From Bacillota bacterium (lineage in GTDB: Bacteria; Bacillota; Clostridia; Lachnospirales; Lachnospiraceae): DNA of 64,000 bases. A model generated the notes under the pieces. The model worked only from the letters and a program-made list of their open reading frames with translations, was not told the origin of the DNA and did not search any database. Positions 26,982 through 35,646 of the stretch are shown in pieces. A program made the translations under genes and the position numbers. Positions within the stretch are counted from its first letter, which is position 1; each line of letters begins with the position of its first letter. The DNA lies in NCBI GenBank assembly GCA_023395555.1, contig JAEWYQ010000017.1, positions 32,201 through 96,200 on the forward strand. The letters run 5' to 3'.

Positions 26982-27989
26982 ATGCCAAAGGATATGATGA
27001 TATACGGGGTTATTGTGATTCTTATTCTCTGGATCATAATAGAACAGAGGCTGCTTGTTACCTCCAAGTATACCATAAGGTCTGAGAAGCTGTCCCGGAA
27101 GTCGGGGGCTGTCAGCTTTGTGGTTCTGGCAGATCTGCATAACTGTGAACTGGGAAAGAGGAACCGGCGTCTGTTACGGAAGGTGGAAGCTCTTGCTCCG
27201 AATTTTGTTCTGGTGGCGGGAGATATGGTAAATAAGACAGGAATTTGTTATCCCGGGAAGGCCAGCCTTCTTATAGAAGAGCTGGCGAAGAAGTACCGGG
27301 TATTCTATGCCTATGGAAATCATGAGCAAAGGCTGGAGCAGAAGGAGAAGAAGGACGGGCAGCCTTGGACCGAAGAGGAGCTGTCCAGCCGAGCCGCCTG
27401 GATGGAATTCAAGAATCGGATGAAAGAAGCCCAGGTAAAAATCCTGGATAATGAGAGTGTGATGCTGGAATCAGAGTCCGGTTGCTTAAGATTTACAGGG
27501 GTATCCATTGAAGAGAAGTATTTTGGATTTCATGCCTTCCAGGATATGGAGGTCTCTTATCTGAACTCTGTGCTGGGGGAAAGCAATCCACCGGGGATAC
27601 CGAAGGGGTGCTTTCAGATATTGATTGCCCACAACCCGGTGTTTTTTGATACCTATGCCCGGTGGGGGGCGGAGCTTACCCTGTCCGGTCATGTCCATGG
27701 GGGAATGATGCGTCTTCCCGGTCTGGGAGGTGTGCTGTCCCCTCAGGCCAGATTTTTCCCTAAATACGATGCGGGACATTATGTCATACATGGCAGGTCT
27801 GGCGAAGGCTCTGGAGAAAGCAAGGGCGCGTCCGGGCACGGAGTGCGGTACCGTGAGCGCAGGGATTCGCGGAATCAGGCAGGGATGAAGCATATGGTGG
27901 TATCCAGAGGACTGGGTTCCCATTCCATTATGCCGCGGATCTTTAATATACCGGAGCTGGTCTATATCCGGCTTACCGGTGAGGAATAA
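26982..27989 (+). CDS. Membrane-anchored calcineurin-like metallophosphoesterase
   Basis: A 335-residue protein with an N-terminal membrane helix (about 7-24) and a metallophosphoesterase domain. The metal ligands are visible in LADLHN, VAGDMVN, YGNHEQ, IAHNP and LSGHVHGG, the pattern of the YkuE/YaeI branch. Substrate is unknown; some relatives act on lipid phosphates. A Gly/Ser/Arg-rich insert of about 35 residues (about 268-302) interrupts the C-terminal end of the domain. GAGGAGCC precedes the ATG. It ends 41 bases before scpA and may share its transcript. Confidence 0.8.
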   Translation: MPKDMMIYGVIVILILWIIIEQRLLVTSKYTIRSEKLSRKSGAVSFVVLADLHNCELGKRNRRLLRKVEALAPNFVLVAGDMVNKTGICYPGKASLLIEELAKKYRVFYAYGNHEQRLEQKEKKDGQPWTEEELSSRAAWMEFKNRMKEAQVKILDNESVMLESESGCLRFTGVSIEEKYFGFHAFQDMEVSYLNSVLGESNPPGIPKGCFQILIAHNPVFFDTYARWGAELTLSGHVHGGMMRLPGLGGVLSPQARFFPKYDAGHYVIHGRSGEGSGESKGASGHGVRYRERRDSRNQAGMKHMVVSRGLGSHSIMPRIFNIPELVYIRLTGEE

Positions 27990-28030
27990 TGGAATATAAA
28001 ATATAAAACAGCGTCAGGGAAAGGAACAGC

Positions 28031-28807
28031 ATGAGTATTCCGGTGAAATTGGAAGCATTTGAAGGGCCGTTGGACCTTTTGCTTCATTTGATCGATAAAA
28101 ATAAAGTTAATATCTATGATATTCCTATTGTTTCAATTACGGAGCAGTATCTGGACTATATAAAGCAGATGGAAGCCAGGAATCTGGAGCTTATGAGTGA
28201 GTTTCTTGTGATGGCCGCCACGCTGATCAATATCAAATCCAAGATGCTGCTGCCGGTGGAGGAGACGGAGGATGAGGAAGCGGTGGATCCCAGGCAGGAG
28301 CTGGTGGAGCGGCTGCTGGAATATAAGATGTACAAATACATCTCAGAAGAACTTAAAGGCCGGGAGATGGATGCCTCCAGGGTGCTCTTCAAGCCTCCGA
28401 CCATCCCTAAGGAGATTGCGGATTACCGGGAGGAGATCGATGTGGAAGAGCTGCTGACGGATCTCACTCTGTCCAGGCTGCATGAGATCTTTAAGTCTAT
28501 TGTGAAAAAGCAGGCGGATAAGATTGATCCGATTCGAAGTAAATTCGGGAAGATTGAAAAGGAAGAGATCAACCTGTCCCGGAAATTTGTCCAGATACAG
28601 GAATACGGATTATTGCATAAAACCTTTTCCTTTCGCAATCTATTGGAAGCCCAGCATACCAGAATGGAAATGATCGTAACCTTTCTGGGTGTTTTGGAGC
28701 TGATTAAGATCGGAAGGCTTGAGATCCGGCAGGATTGTCTATTTGCGGATATCAGTATTACCTATCTTGCGGCAGATATTATAACAATGGAGGAGGCAGG
28801 CTTTTAA
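28031..28807 (+). CDS. scpA: Segregation and condensation protein A
   Basis: A 258-residue kleisin that bridges SMC heads in the bacterial condensin. The N-terminal FEGPLDLLLHLIDKNKVNIYDIPI segment is the family hallmark (winged helix contact with SMC), and a C-terminal winged-helix region follows an acidic linker. GGAAAGGAA precedes the ATG. The stop shares one base with the scpB start, as in many Firmicutes. Confidence 0.93.
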   Translation: MSIPVKLEAFEGPLDLLLHLIDKNKVNIYDIPIVSITEQYLDYIKQMEARNLELMSEFLVMAATLINIKSKMLLPVEETEDEEAVDPRQELVERLLEYKMYKYISEELKGREMDASRVLFKPPTIPKEIADYREEIDVEELLTDLTLSRLHEIFKSIVKKQADKIDPIRSKFGKIEKEEINLSRKFVQIQEYGLLHKTFSFRNLLEAQHTRMEMIVTFLGVLELIKIGRLEIRQDCLFADISITYLAADIITMEEAGF

Positions 28808-29376
28808 TGGAGCTGAAGATGCTGGAAGCACAGATTGAAGCAATCTTATTTACCATGGGAGAAGCGGTTGAGGTGGAGCGGATCGCCGGAGCCCTGGAGC
28901 ATGATGCGGAGACGGTCCGCAGAATCGTCCGCAATATGATGGACCAGTACGAGAGTGAGGACCGGGGAATACATATTATCGAGCTGGACGGGGCGTTCCA
29001 GATGTGCACCAAGCCCTCCATGTATGAATCTATCATTAAGATCACCCATATTCCCAAGAAGCATATATTAACCGATGTGCTGCTGGAAACGCTGTCCATC
29101 ATCGCCTACAAGCAGCCCATCACCAAGCTTCAGATCGAAGCGATCCGGGGGGTGAAATCGGATCATGCCGTCAATAAGCTGGTGGAATACAATCTGGTCT
29201 GTGAGATGGGAAGAATGGATGCTCCCGGAAGGCCGATTCTCTTCGGAACCACCGAGGAATTCCTGAGAAGCTTCGGGCTGCAGTCCCTGGAGGCACTTCC
29301 GGTGATGAATCCGGAGAAGCTGGAGGATTTTAAGCTGGAAGCGGAAGAAGAAGCCCAGCTGACATTGGATATTTAG
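28807..29376 (+). CDS. scpB: Segregation and condensation protein B
   Basis: A 189-residue partner of ScpA with two winged-helix domains. The N-terminal LEAQIEAILFTMGE and the second-domain ETLSIIAYKQPITKLQIEAIRGV segment are typical. It forms a dimer on the ScpA kleisin within the SMC complex. The ATG at 28807 overlaps the scpA stop; GGAGGAGG lies in the end of scpA. An in-frame ATG at 28735 is inside scpA and is not supported. Confidence 0.93.
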   Translation: MELKMLEAQIEAILFTMGEAVEVERIAGALEHDAETVRRIVRNMMDQYESEDRGIHIIELDGAFQMCTKPSMYESIIKITHIPKKHILTDVLLETLSIIAYKQPITKLQIEAIRGVKSDHAVNKLVEYNLVCEMGRMDAPGRPILFGTTEEFLRSFGLQSLEALPVMNPEKLEDFKLEAEEEAQLTLDI

Positions 29377-29443
29377 GTGCTGCAGTGCGGAGGCTGAATA
29401 GGATGCCGCCTCATATAGGATGGAGGACATAGGATTTCTGTTC

Positions 29444-29472
29444 TTGAAAATACGCCTTATTTATGATATAGT
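29444..29472 (+). promoter_or_regulatory. Promoter for ferritin-like gene
   Basis: TTGAAA (29444-29449), a 17-base spacer and TATAGT (29467-29472), 71 bases before the start codon. Confidence 0.65.
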
Positions 29473-29542
29473 TAGTACTAGGTATTATAAAAGCACAGGC
29501 ATATTTTATATGCTCTATAAAAATGAATAAGGAGGTTTCACA

Positions 29543-30055
29543 ATGGGTAAAAAAGCAGTTGCAATTGCTAATCTTGATGTGGAAAAATTAATTCAGATGC
29601 TGAATGAGGCTTTGGCGGAAGAATGGTTGGCCTATTATCAATATTGGATAGGTGCAAGAGTTATGGAAGGGCCGATGAGAAGTGAGATTGAGCCGGAGCT
29701 GTTACTTCATGCTACCGAAGAGCTGGGACACGCTGTGCTGCTGGTGGACCGTATTCTTCAATTAGGCGGAACTCCGATTCTGAATCCCAGCCAATGGAAG
29801 GATTTTGCCAAATGTGATTATGAGGAGCCTACCGATCCCTATGTCGAGGTTATTTTAAACCAGAACCTGACGGGAGAGCGCTGTGCGATCCAAAGATATG
29901 AGGATCTTGCCCAATTTACTTACGGTAAGGATCATGCCACCTATCAGATGGCTGCCCAGATATTGAACGATGAGCTGGAGCATGAGCATGATATCGAGGA
30001 TTTCCTGACGGATATTGAACGGATGAAGGAAGACCTGAGAAAAATCAGGCTGTAG
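29543..30055 (+). CDS. Ferritin-like di-iron protein
   Basis: A 170-residue four-helix-bundle protein. Iron ligands are visible as EEWLAYYQYW in the first helix, EELGHA (ExxH) in the second, NLTGERCAIQRYE in the third and ELEHEHD in the fourth, a bacterioferritin or Dps-like pattern. It probably stores iron or protects against oxidants, in keeping with an anaerobe. The exact subfamily (Dps-like or bacterioferritin) is uncertain. AAGGAGG precedes the ATG, and it has its own promoter and terminator. Confidence 0.8.
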   Translation: MGKKAVAIANLDVEKLIQMLNEALAEEWLAYYQYWIGARVMEGPMRSEIEPELLLHATEELGHAVLLVDRILQLGGTPILNPSQWKDFAKCDYEEPTDPYVEVILNQNLTGERCAIQRYEDLAQFTYGKDHATYQMAAQILNDELEHEHDIEDFLTDIERMKEDLRKIRL

Positions 30056-30090
30056 AAGTACATAGGCTGCGATTACGCGGCGTAATATAT

Positions 30091-30135
30091 AACCCTCCCC
30101 AAGGAAGCGCAATCCTTTGGGAGGGTTTTTGTTTT
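30091..30135 (+). terminator. Intrinsic terminator after ferritin-like gene
   Basis: AACCCTCCCC pairs with GGGAGGGTT across a loop that itself contains AAGGA/TCCTT pairing, followed by a T-run. Confidence 0.85.
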
Positions 30136-30210
30136 TCCGGATTTTCGTAATTATCCTTAAAAAGTAACAGTAATACTAAACTCTGTGTTTAGAAATAGTA
30201 AAAATAATGC

Positions 30211-30239
30211 TTGCATATTAGAATACATTTTTGTATAAT
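30211..30239 (+). promoter_or_regulatory. Promoter of the polyamine operon
   Basis: TTGCAT (30211-30216), a 17-base spacer and a perfect TATAAT (30234-30239), 75 bases ahead of speD. The leader holds a short CCGG-rich hairpin at about 30272-30292. No known riboswitch was recognised in it. Confidence 0.7.
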
Positions 30240-30314
30240 AGTCCATGCTGTTAATATCATTGCACGAACGGACCGGAACAGATACCGTCCGGTACTATAA
30301 ACAGAAAGGTTGTG

Positions 30315-31127
30315 ATGTTAGGGGTGGATAAAAAACTCACACTGTATGGCTTTAACAACCTCACCAAAACACTTAGCTTCAATATTTACGATGTATGCTA
30401 TGCGAAAAGTGAGAGGGAACAAAAGGACTATATTGCTTATATCGATGAACAGTACAATTCGGAACGTCTTACCAAGATCTTAGTTGATGTCACGGAGATG
30501 ATAGGGGCACATGTCCTTAATATATCCAAGCAGGATTATGATCCCCAGGGGGCGTCGGTAAATATATTGATTGCCGAAGGCACCGTATCTACGGAGCATA
30601 TTGATGAATCCTGCAATCAGGGGATTGGCTTTCTGACCCCGAGGGAGACGGTTCATGCCCATCTGGATAAGAGCCATGTTACGGTTCATACCTTTCCGGA
30701 GCATCATCCGGATAATTCAATCTCTACCTTTCGTGTCGATATCGATGTTTCTACCTGCGGTGAGATATCTCCGCTGAATGCGTTGGATTATTTGATCGGA
30801 AGCTTTGATTCCGATATTATCACTATAGATTACCGGGTCAGAGGCTTTACCAGGGATCTTCACGGAATGAAGTATTTTATTGATCATGATATTACCTCTA
30901 TTCAGGATTATATTGATGATGAGACGCTGACCAGATATGATGCCATTGATGTCAATGTATACCAGTCAAACATTTTCCATACAAAGATGCTGATTAAGGA
31001 AATCGAGCTGCAGAACTATCTCTTTAACAAGGATGTATATGAGCTGCCCCCGAAGCAGAGACTGGATATTACCAATAGCCTGCGCAAGGAAATGATCGAG
31101 ATCTTCAGCGGCATGAACATATATTAG
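30315..31127 (+). CDS. speD: S-adenosylmethionine decarboxylase proenzyme
   Basis: A 270-residue pyruvoyl enzyme of the Escherichia coli type that makes decarboxylated AdoMet, the aminopropyl donor for spermidine. The self-cleavage site lies in [12 protein letters not shown], with Ser120 as the predicted pyruvoyl precursor, and the later [16 protein letters not shown] segment matches the family. AAAGG precedes the ATG at 30315; a GTG three bases earlier is possible. It is the first gene of the six-gene polyamine unit. Confidence 0.92.
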   Translation: MLGVDKKLTLYGFNNLTKTLSFNIYDVCYAKSEREQKDYIAYIDEQYNSERLTKILVDVTEMIGAHVLNISKQDYDPQGASVNILIAEGTVSTEHIDESCNQGIGFLTPRETVHAHLDKSHVTVHTFPEHHPDNSISTFRVDIDVSTCGEISPLNALDYLIGSFDSDIITIDYRVRGFTRDLHGMKYFIDHDITSIQDYIDDETLTRYDAIDVNVYQSNIFHTKMLIKEIELQNYLFNKDVYELPPKQRLDITNSLRKEMIEIFSGMNIY

Positions 31128-31196
31128 CGGACTGCATTAACAGTGCACAGGGAAGAAGGAAAGACGGAAAGAAATAGAATCGAAAGGCATGATAAA

Positions 31197-32648
31197 ATGA
31201 TGGAATATACACAGCAGAATTCACCGATTCATGAGGCGTTAGTCAGACACAGAAAGAACCGCGTGGTACCCTTTGATGTACCCGGACACAAGGGAGGAAG
31301 AGGAAACCCGGAGCTTACGGATTTCCTTGGAACCGAATGTCTGAAGGCGGATGTGAATTCCATGAAGCCTCTGGATAATCTGATTCACCCGGTATCGGTT
31401 ATAAAGGCTGCGGAGGAGCTGGCTGCCCAGGCATTTGGTGCAGATGCGGCTTTTTTCATGGTCAACGGTACGACGGCTGCGGTACAGGCCATGATTATGT
31501 CCGTCTGCAAGGCCGGGGATGAGATCATCATGCCGAGAAATGTCCATCGCAGCTCCATTAATGCACTGGTGGTATGCGGTGCAGTGCCGGTATACGTTAA
31601 TCCCGGGGTGAATCATGCTCTGGGCATTCCCCTGGGAATGTCGGCGGAGGATGTAAAAAAGGCGATCCGGCAGCATCCCGGGGCCAAAGCAATTCTGGTA
31701 AACAATCCTACCTATTATGGTATTTGTTCTAATTTAAAGGAAATCGTGGCGCTGGCTCATGAGCATCGGATGAAGGTTCTGGTGGATGAGGCTCATGGAG
31801 CACATTTTTATTTTGGAGAGGGTCTTCCTGTAAGCGCCATGGCGGCCGGGGCGGATATGGCGGCGGTCAGTATGCATAAGACAGGCGGTTCGCTGACCCA
31901 GAGCTCCTTTCTGATCTGCCGGAAGGAAGTAGATCCGGGTTATGTGAGGCAGATCATTAATCTGACCCAGACCACCAGCGGCTCTTATCTGCTGTTGTCC
32001 TCCCTGGATCTGGCCAGGAAGAACATGGTGCAAAACGGAAAGGACATCGTTGCAAAAACCATTGATCTGGCAGAGTATGCCCGGAACGAAATCAACAGGG
32101 CGGGAGGGTATTACGCTTTTTCCACAGAATTAATTGACGGGGATGCGGTGTATGCGTTTGACCGCACCAAGCTCTCGATTCATACGGGAGAGATCGGCCT
32201 GGCAGGAGTGGAGGTGTATGACCTTCTCCGGGACGAATATGACATTCAGATTGAATTCGGGGATATCGGCAATATTCTTGCTGTGATTACGGCGGGCGAC
32301 CGTGCCTTTGAGATTGAACGGCTGGTGTCCGCATTGTCCGAGATCAAGCGCATCCATGGAAAAGATAAAGTGGGCATGTTAAATCATGAATACATCGATC
32401 CGGAGGTCGTGCTGACACCCCAGAAGGCCTTTTACAGTGAGAAAAAGTCCGTACCTCTGGAGGAGGGAATCGGTCATATCTCGGGTGAATTCGTTATGTG
32501 CTATCCTCCCGGAATTCCGATTCTGGCTCCGGGAGAACGGATCACCGGGGATATTATTGATTATATCGTCTATGCCAGAGAAAAGGGCAGCTCCCTGACG
32601 GGTCCCCAGGATATGAAGGTTGAGAGAATTAATATTGTTGATTTTTAA
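31197..32648 (+). CDS. speA: Orn/Lys/Arg decarboxylase (SpeA-like)
   Basis: A 483-residue fold-type I PLP decarboxylase of the short Bacillus SpeA/YaaO class. The DVPGHKGGRG entry, VNGTTAAVQA, DEAHGAHF and the PLP lysine in VSMHKTGGSLTQSS are visible. Arginine is the likely substrate because an agmatinase gene follows in the operon, but lysine or ornithine use cannot be excluded from sequence. GAAAGG lies before the tandem ATGs at 31197 and 31200; the longer frame to 31143 has no good site. Confidence 0.85.
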   Translation: MMEYTQQNSPIHEALVRHRKNRVVPFDVPGHKGGRGNPELTDFLGTECLKADVNSMKPLDNLIHPVSVIKAAEELAAQAFGADAAFFMVNGTTAAVQAMIMSVCKAGDEIIMPRNVHRSSINALVVCGAVPVYVNPGVNHALGIPLGMSAEDVKKAIRQHPGAKAILVNNPTYYGICSNLKEIVALAHEHRMKVLVDEAHGAHFYFGEGLPVSAMAAGADMAAVSMHKTGGSLTQSSFLICRKEVDPGYVRQIINLTQTTSGSYLLLSSLDLARKNMVQNGKDIVAKTIDLAEYARNEINRAGGYYAFSTELIDGDAVYAFDRTKLSIHTGEIGLAGVEVYDLLRDEYDIQIEFGDIGNILAVITAGDRAFEIERLVSALSEIKRIHGKDKVGMLNHEYIDPEVVLTPQKAFYSEKKSVPLEEGIGHISGEFVMCYPPGIPILAPGERITGDIIDYIVYAREKGSSLTGPQDMKVERINIVDF

Positions 32649-32674
32649 TAGAAGAAAGGTACGGGTGTTTGCAT

Positions 32675-33526
32675 ATGGAGTTATGGTATTCCGAACAGCA
32701 TACGGAGCATGTGAAGCTGTCCTTGAAGGTCAGGGAGCAGCTGTACGGCGGTCAAAGTGATTTTCAGCATATTGCGGTTCTGGATACGGTGGAGTTCGGC
32801 CGTGCCCTTACCCTGGACGGCTGCCTGATGGTGACGGAAAAGGATGAATTCATCTATCATGATATGATTGCCCATGTCCCCATGGCAACGAATCCGGAGA
32901 TTAAGAAGGTGCTGGTCATAGGCGCCGGGGACGGGGGAACCATCCGGGAGCTTGTCCGGTATCCGGGCATTGAACGCATTGATATGGTAGAGATCGATGA
33001 GATGGTGGTTCAAGTGTGTAAGCAATACCTTCCTCAGACTGCCTGCTGCCTGGAGGAGCCGAGAGTCCATATTTACTATGAGGATGGTCTGAAATTTGTG
33101 CGCCGCCAGGTGAATGAATACGATTTAATTCTGGTAGATTCCACGGATCCCTTCGGGCCCGGTGAAGGACTCTTCACCAAAGAGTTCTATGGCAACTGCT
33201 ATCAGGCGCTGAAGGATCAGGGTATTCTGGTGAATCAGCATGAAAGCACTTATTATGCTTCTTATGTGGATGCCATGAAGCGTGCCCACCAGCGCATTAA
33301 GGAAACCTTCCCCATAGCCAGGGTTTATCAGGCCCACATTCCCACCTATCCCAGCGGACACTGGCTCTTTGGCTATGCCAGCAAGCATTATGATCCGATC
33401 CGGGACTTGAAGCCGGAGGCATGGAATGAGCTGGGGATTAAGACAAAGTATTACAACACGGAGCTTCATACCGGTTGCTTTGCCCTTCCTAATTATGTAA
33501 AGGAGCAGTTGAATGACTATGAATAA
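32675..33526 (+). CDS. speE: Spermidine synthase / aminopropyltransferase
   Basis: A 283-residue aminopropyltransferase. It has the N-terminal LWYSEQHTEHVKLSLKV barrel, the dcAdoMet-binding VIGAGDGGTIREL, the catalytic DSTDPFGPGEGLF and the YPSGHWLFGYASK segment. It transfers the aminopropyl group from decarboxylated AdoMet to putrescine, or possibly to agmatine given the agmatinase next to it. The ATG at 32675 follows GAAAGG; a TTG at 32669 is weaker. Its end overlaps speB by 14 bases. Confidence 0.92.
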   Translation: MELWYSEQHTEHVKLSLKVREQLYGGQSDFQHIAVLDTVEFGRALTLDGCLMVTEKDEFIYHDMIAHVPMATNPEIKKVLVIGAGDGGTIRELVRYPGIERIDMVEIDEMVVQVCKQYLPQTACCLEEPRVHIYYEDGLKFVRRQVNEYDLILVDSTDPFGPGEGLFTKEFYGNCYQALKDQGILVNQHESTYYASYVDAMKRAHQRIKETFPIARVYQAHIPTYPSGHWLFGYASKHYDPIRDLKPEAWNELGIKTKYYNTELHTGCFALPNYVKEQLNDYE

Positions 33527-34376
33527 CAAGATCCCTGCTTTGAACACACACACCTTTATCGCCTGTGACCATGAATATGAGGACAGCAATATCGTGATCT
33601 TCGGGGCGCCCTTTGACGGAACCACCTCATACCGTCCCGGCACCCGATTCGCCAGCGCGGCAATCCGCAATGAGAGCTACGGCATTGAAACCTACAGCCC
33701 CTATTTGGACAAGGATCTGGAGGATTGCAGAATCTGTGACGCGGGAGACTTGGAATTCGGCTTCGGAAATACGCCGCGGGTGCTGGAGGCCATAGAGGAT
33801 ATGACCCGACAGATTCTGGAAGACCGTAAGAAGCCGGTGATGATCGGGGGCGAGCATCTGGTCACCCTGGGAAGCGTCAGAGCCGCAGTCAAACAGTATC
33901 CCGAACTGTCCATTCTGCATTTTGATGCCCATGCTGATCTGCGGGACGAATATCTGGGGGAGAAATTATCCCATGCCAGCGTCATGAGAAGATGCCATGA
34001 GCTGGTGGGAGACGGAAGGATCTTTCAATTCGGCATCCGAAGCGGAGAACGTGAAGAATTTGCCTGGGCGAAGGAGCACGTATTCACTCAGAAATTCAAC
34101 CTGGATCGTCTGGAGGAGGCGGTGAAACTGCTGAAAGATAAGCCCGTATACCTCACCATTGATCTAGATGTGCTGGACTCCGGCATATTTCCCGGAACAG
34201 GAACCCCGGAAGCGGGCGGAGTGAGCTTTACGGAGCTGCGGGAAGCCCTGGAGAAGGTATTCCGGCTGAATATAGTAGCCATGGATATGAATGAACTGTC
34301 CCCGGTATATGACCAGAGCGGTGCGTCTACAGCACTGGCCTGCAAGCTGCTGCGGGAAATACTGCTTCAGCTTTGA
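33513..34376 (+). CDS. speB: Agmatinase-family ureohydrolase
   Basis: A 287-residue ureohydrolase converting agmatine to putrescine and urea. The manganese ligands lie in GGEH, LHFDAHADLRDEY and TIDLDVLDSG, all intact, and the PGTGTPEAGG loop is present. It may instead act on N1-aminopropylagmatine if SpeE works first. AAGGAG at 33500 serves the ATG at 33513, inside the end of speE, so translation is coupled. Confidence 0.9.
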   Translation: MTMNNKIPALNTHTFIACDHEYEDSNIVIFGAPFDGTTSYRPGTRFASAAIRNESYGIETYSPYLDKDLEDCRICDAGDLEFGFGNTPRVLEAIEDMTRQILEDRKKPVMIGGEHLVTLGSVRAAVKQYPELSILHFDAHADLRDEYLGEKLSHASVMRRCHELVGDGRIFQFGIRSGEREEFAWAKEHVFTQKFNLDRLEEAVKLLKDKPVYLTIDLDVLDSGIFPGTGTPEAGGVSFTELREALEKVFRLNIVAMDMNELSPVYDQSGASTALACKLLREILLQL

Positions 34377-34396
34377 TTAAGAAAGGAGAAATCATT

Positions 34397-35602
34397 ATGA
34401 GCAAGGCTTTAATCATCGGAGCCGGCGGAGTTGCCGGAGTAGTAATTCATAAATGCTGTCAGAATTCTGAGGTTTTTGAGGAAATCTGCATTGCCAGCAG
34501 AACCTTATCCAAATGCGATGCCTACAAGGCGCAGGTGGAGGCGAAAGGTTACAAGACCAAGGTATCCACTGCCCAGGTGGATGCTGACAATACGGAAGAG
34601 GTAATTTCATTAATTGAAAGGTTTAAGCCGGACATTGTCATCAATGTGGCTCTGCCTTACCAGGACCTGACCATCATGGATGCCTGTCTGGCAACGAAGG
34701 TGGACTATCTGGATACGGCAAACTACGAGCCGAAGGATATTCCCAAGTTCGAGTACAAATGGCAGTGGGCTTATAAGGAGCGTTTTGAGAAGGCCGGTAT
34801 CACGGCAATTTTGGGCTGCGGCTTTGATCCCGGGGTGACCCAGGTGTTTTCCGCCTACGCGCTGAAGCATTATTTTGATGAGATTCACACCATTGATATT
34901 CTGGATGCCAATGCCGGAGACCACGGATATCCTTTTGCGACCAATTTTAATCCTGAGATTAATATCCGGGAGATCACCGCGAACGGAAGCTATTTTGAGG
35001 GCGGCCGTTTCCATGAAACAGAGCCTTTGGAGATCAAGAGAGTCTATGATTTCCCGGAAATTGGACCAAAGGACATGTATCTGCTCCATCATGAGGAGAT
35101 GGAATCCCTGGCGGTGAATATTCCGGGAGTGAAGAGAATCCGATTCTTCATGACCTTTTCCGAACGGTATATTACCCACCTCCGTGTGCTGGAGAATGTG
35201 GGAATGACCTCCATTGAACCCATTGATTTTGAAGGACATAAAATCATTCCCCTGCAGTTCTTAAAGGCGGTGCTCCCCGATCCGGCTTCTCTGGGTCCCA
35301 GAACGAAGGGCAAGACCAACATCGGCTGCATCTATACAGGCGTGAAGGACGGCAAGGAAGCCCGCTATTATGTATATAATGTCTGCGACCATGAGGAATG
35401 CTACCGTGAGGTTGGTTCCCAGGCCATTTCCTATACCACGGGAGTTCCGGCGATGATCGGTGCGAAGATGGTGCTGGAGGGCAAATGGAAGAAGCCCGGC
35501 GTGTACAATGTGGAAGAGATGAATCCGGATCCCTTCATGGATGAGTTGAATCGCTGCGGCTTGCCTTGGAAGGAATGCTTTGATCCGAAGATGGTAGAAT
35601 AG
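34397..35602 (+). CDS. Carboxy(nor)spermidine dehydrogenase, saccharopine dehydrogenase family
   Basis: A 401-residue NAD(P)-dependent enzyme of the saccharopine dehydrogenase-like family. The N-terminal ALIIGAGGVAGVV nucleotide motif, ASRTLSKCDAYK and LGCGFDPGVTQVFSAYA segments match carboxynorspermidine dehydrogenase (CASDH), which condenses aspartate semialdehyde with a diamine. The placing directly before nspC strongly supports this over lysine metabolism. AAAGGAGAAA precedes the ATG at 34397. Confidence 0.87.
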   Translation: MSKALIIGAGGVAGVVIHKCCQNSEVFEEICIASRTLSKCDAYKAQVEAKGYKTKVSTAQVDADNTEEVISLIERFKPDIVINVALPYQDLTIMDACLATKVDYLDTANYEPKDIPKFEYKWQWAYKERFEKAGITAILGCGFDPGVTQVFSAYALKHYFDEIHTIDILDANAGDHGYPFATNFNPEINIREITANGSYFEGGRFHETEPLEIKRVYDFPEIGPKDMYLLHHEEMESLAVNIPGVKRIRFFMTFSERYITHLRVLENVGMTSIEPIDFEGHKIIPLQFLKAVLPDPASLGPRTKGKTNIGCIYTGVKDGKEARYYVYNVCDHEECYREVGSQAISYTTGVPAMIGAKMVLEGKWKKPGVYNVEEMNPDPFMDELNRCGLPWKECFDPKMVE

Positions 35603-35646
35603 CGCATAGAATGCATAGAATATAGAAGTCAGCGGGAAAGGATGCG

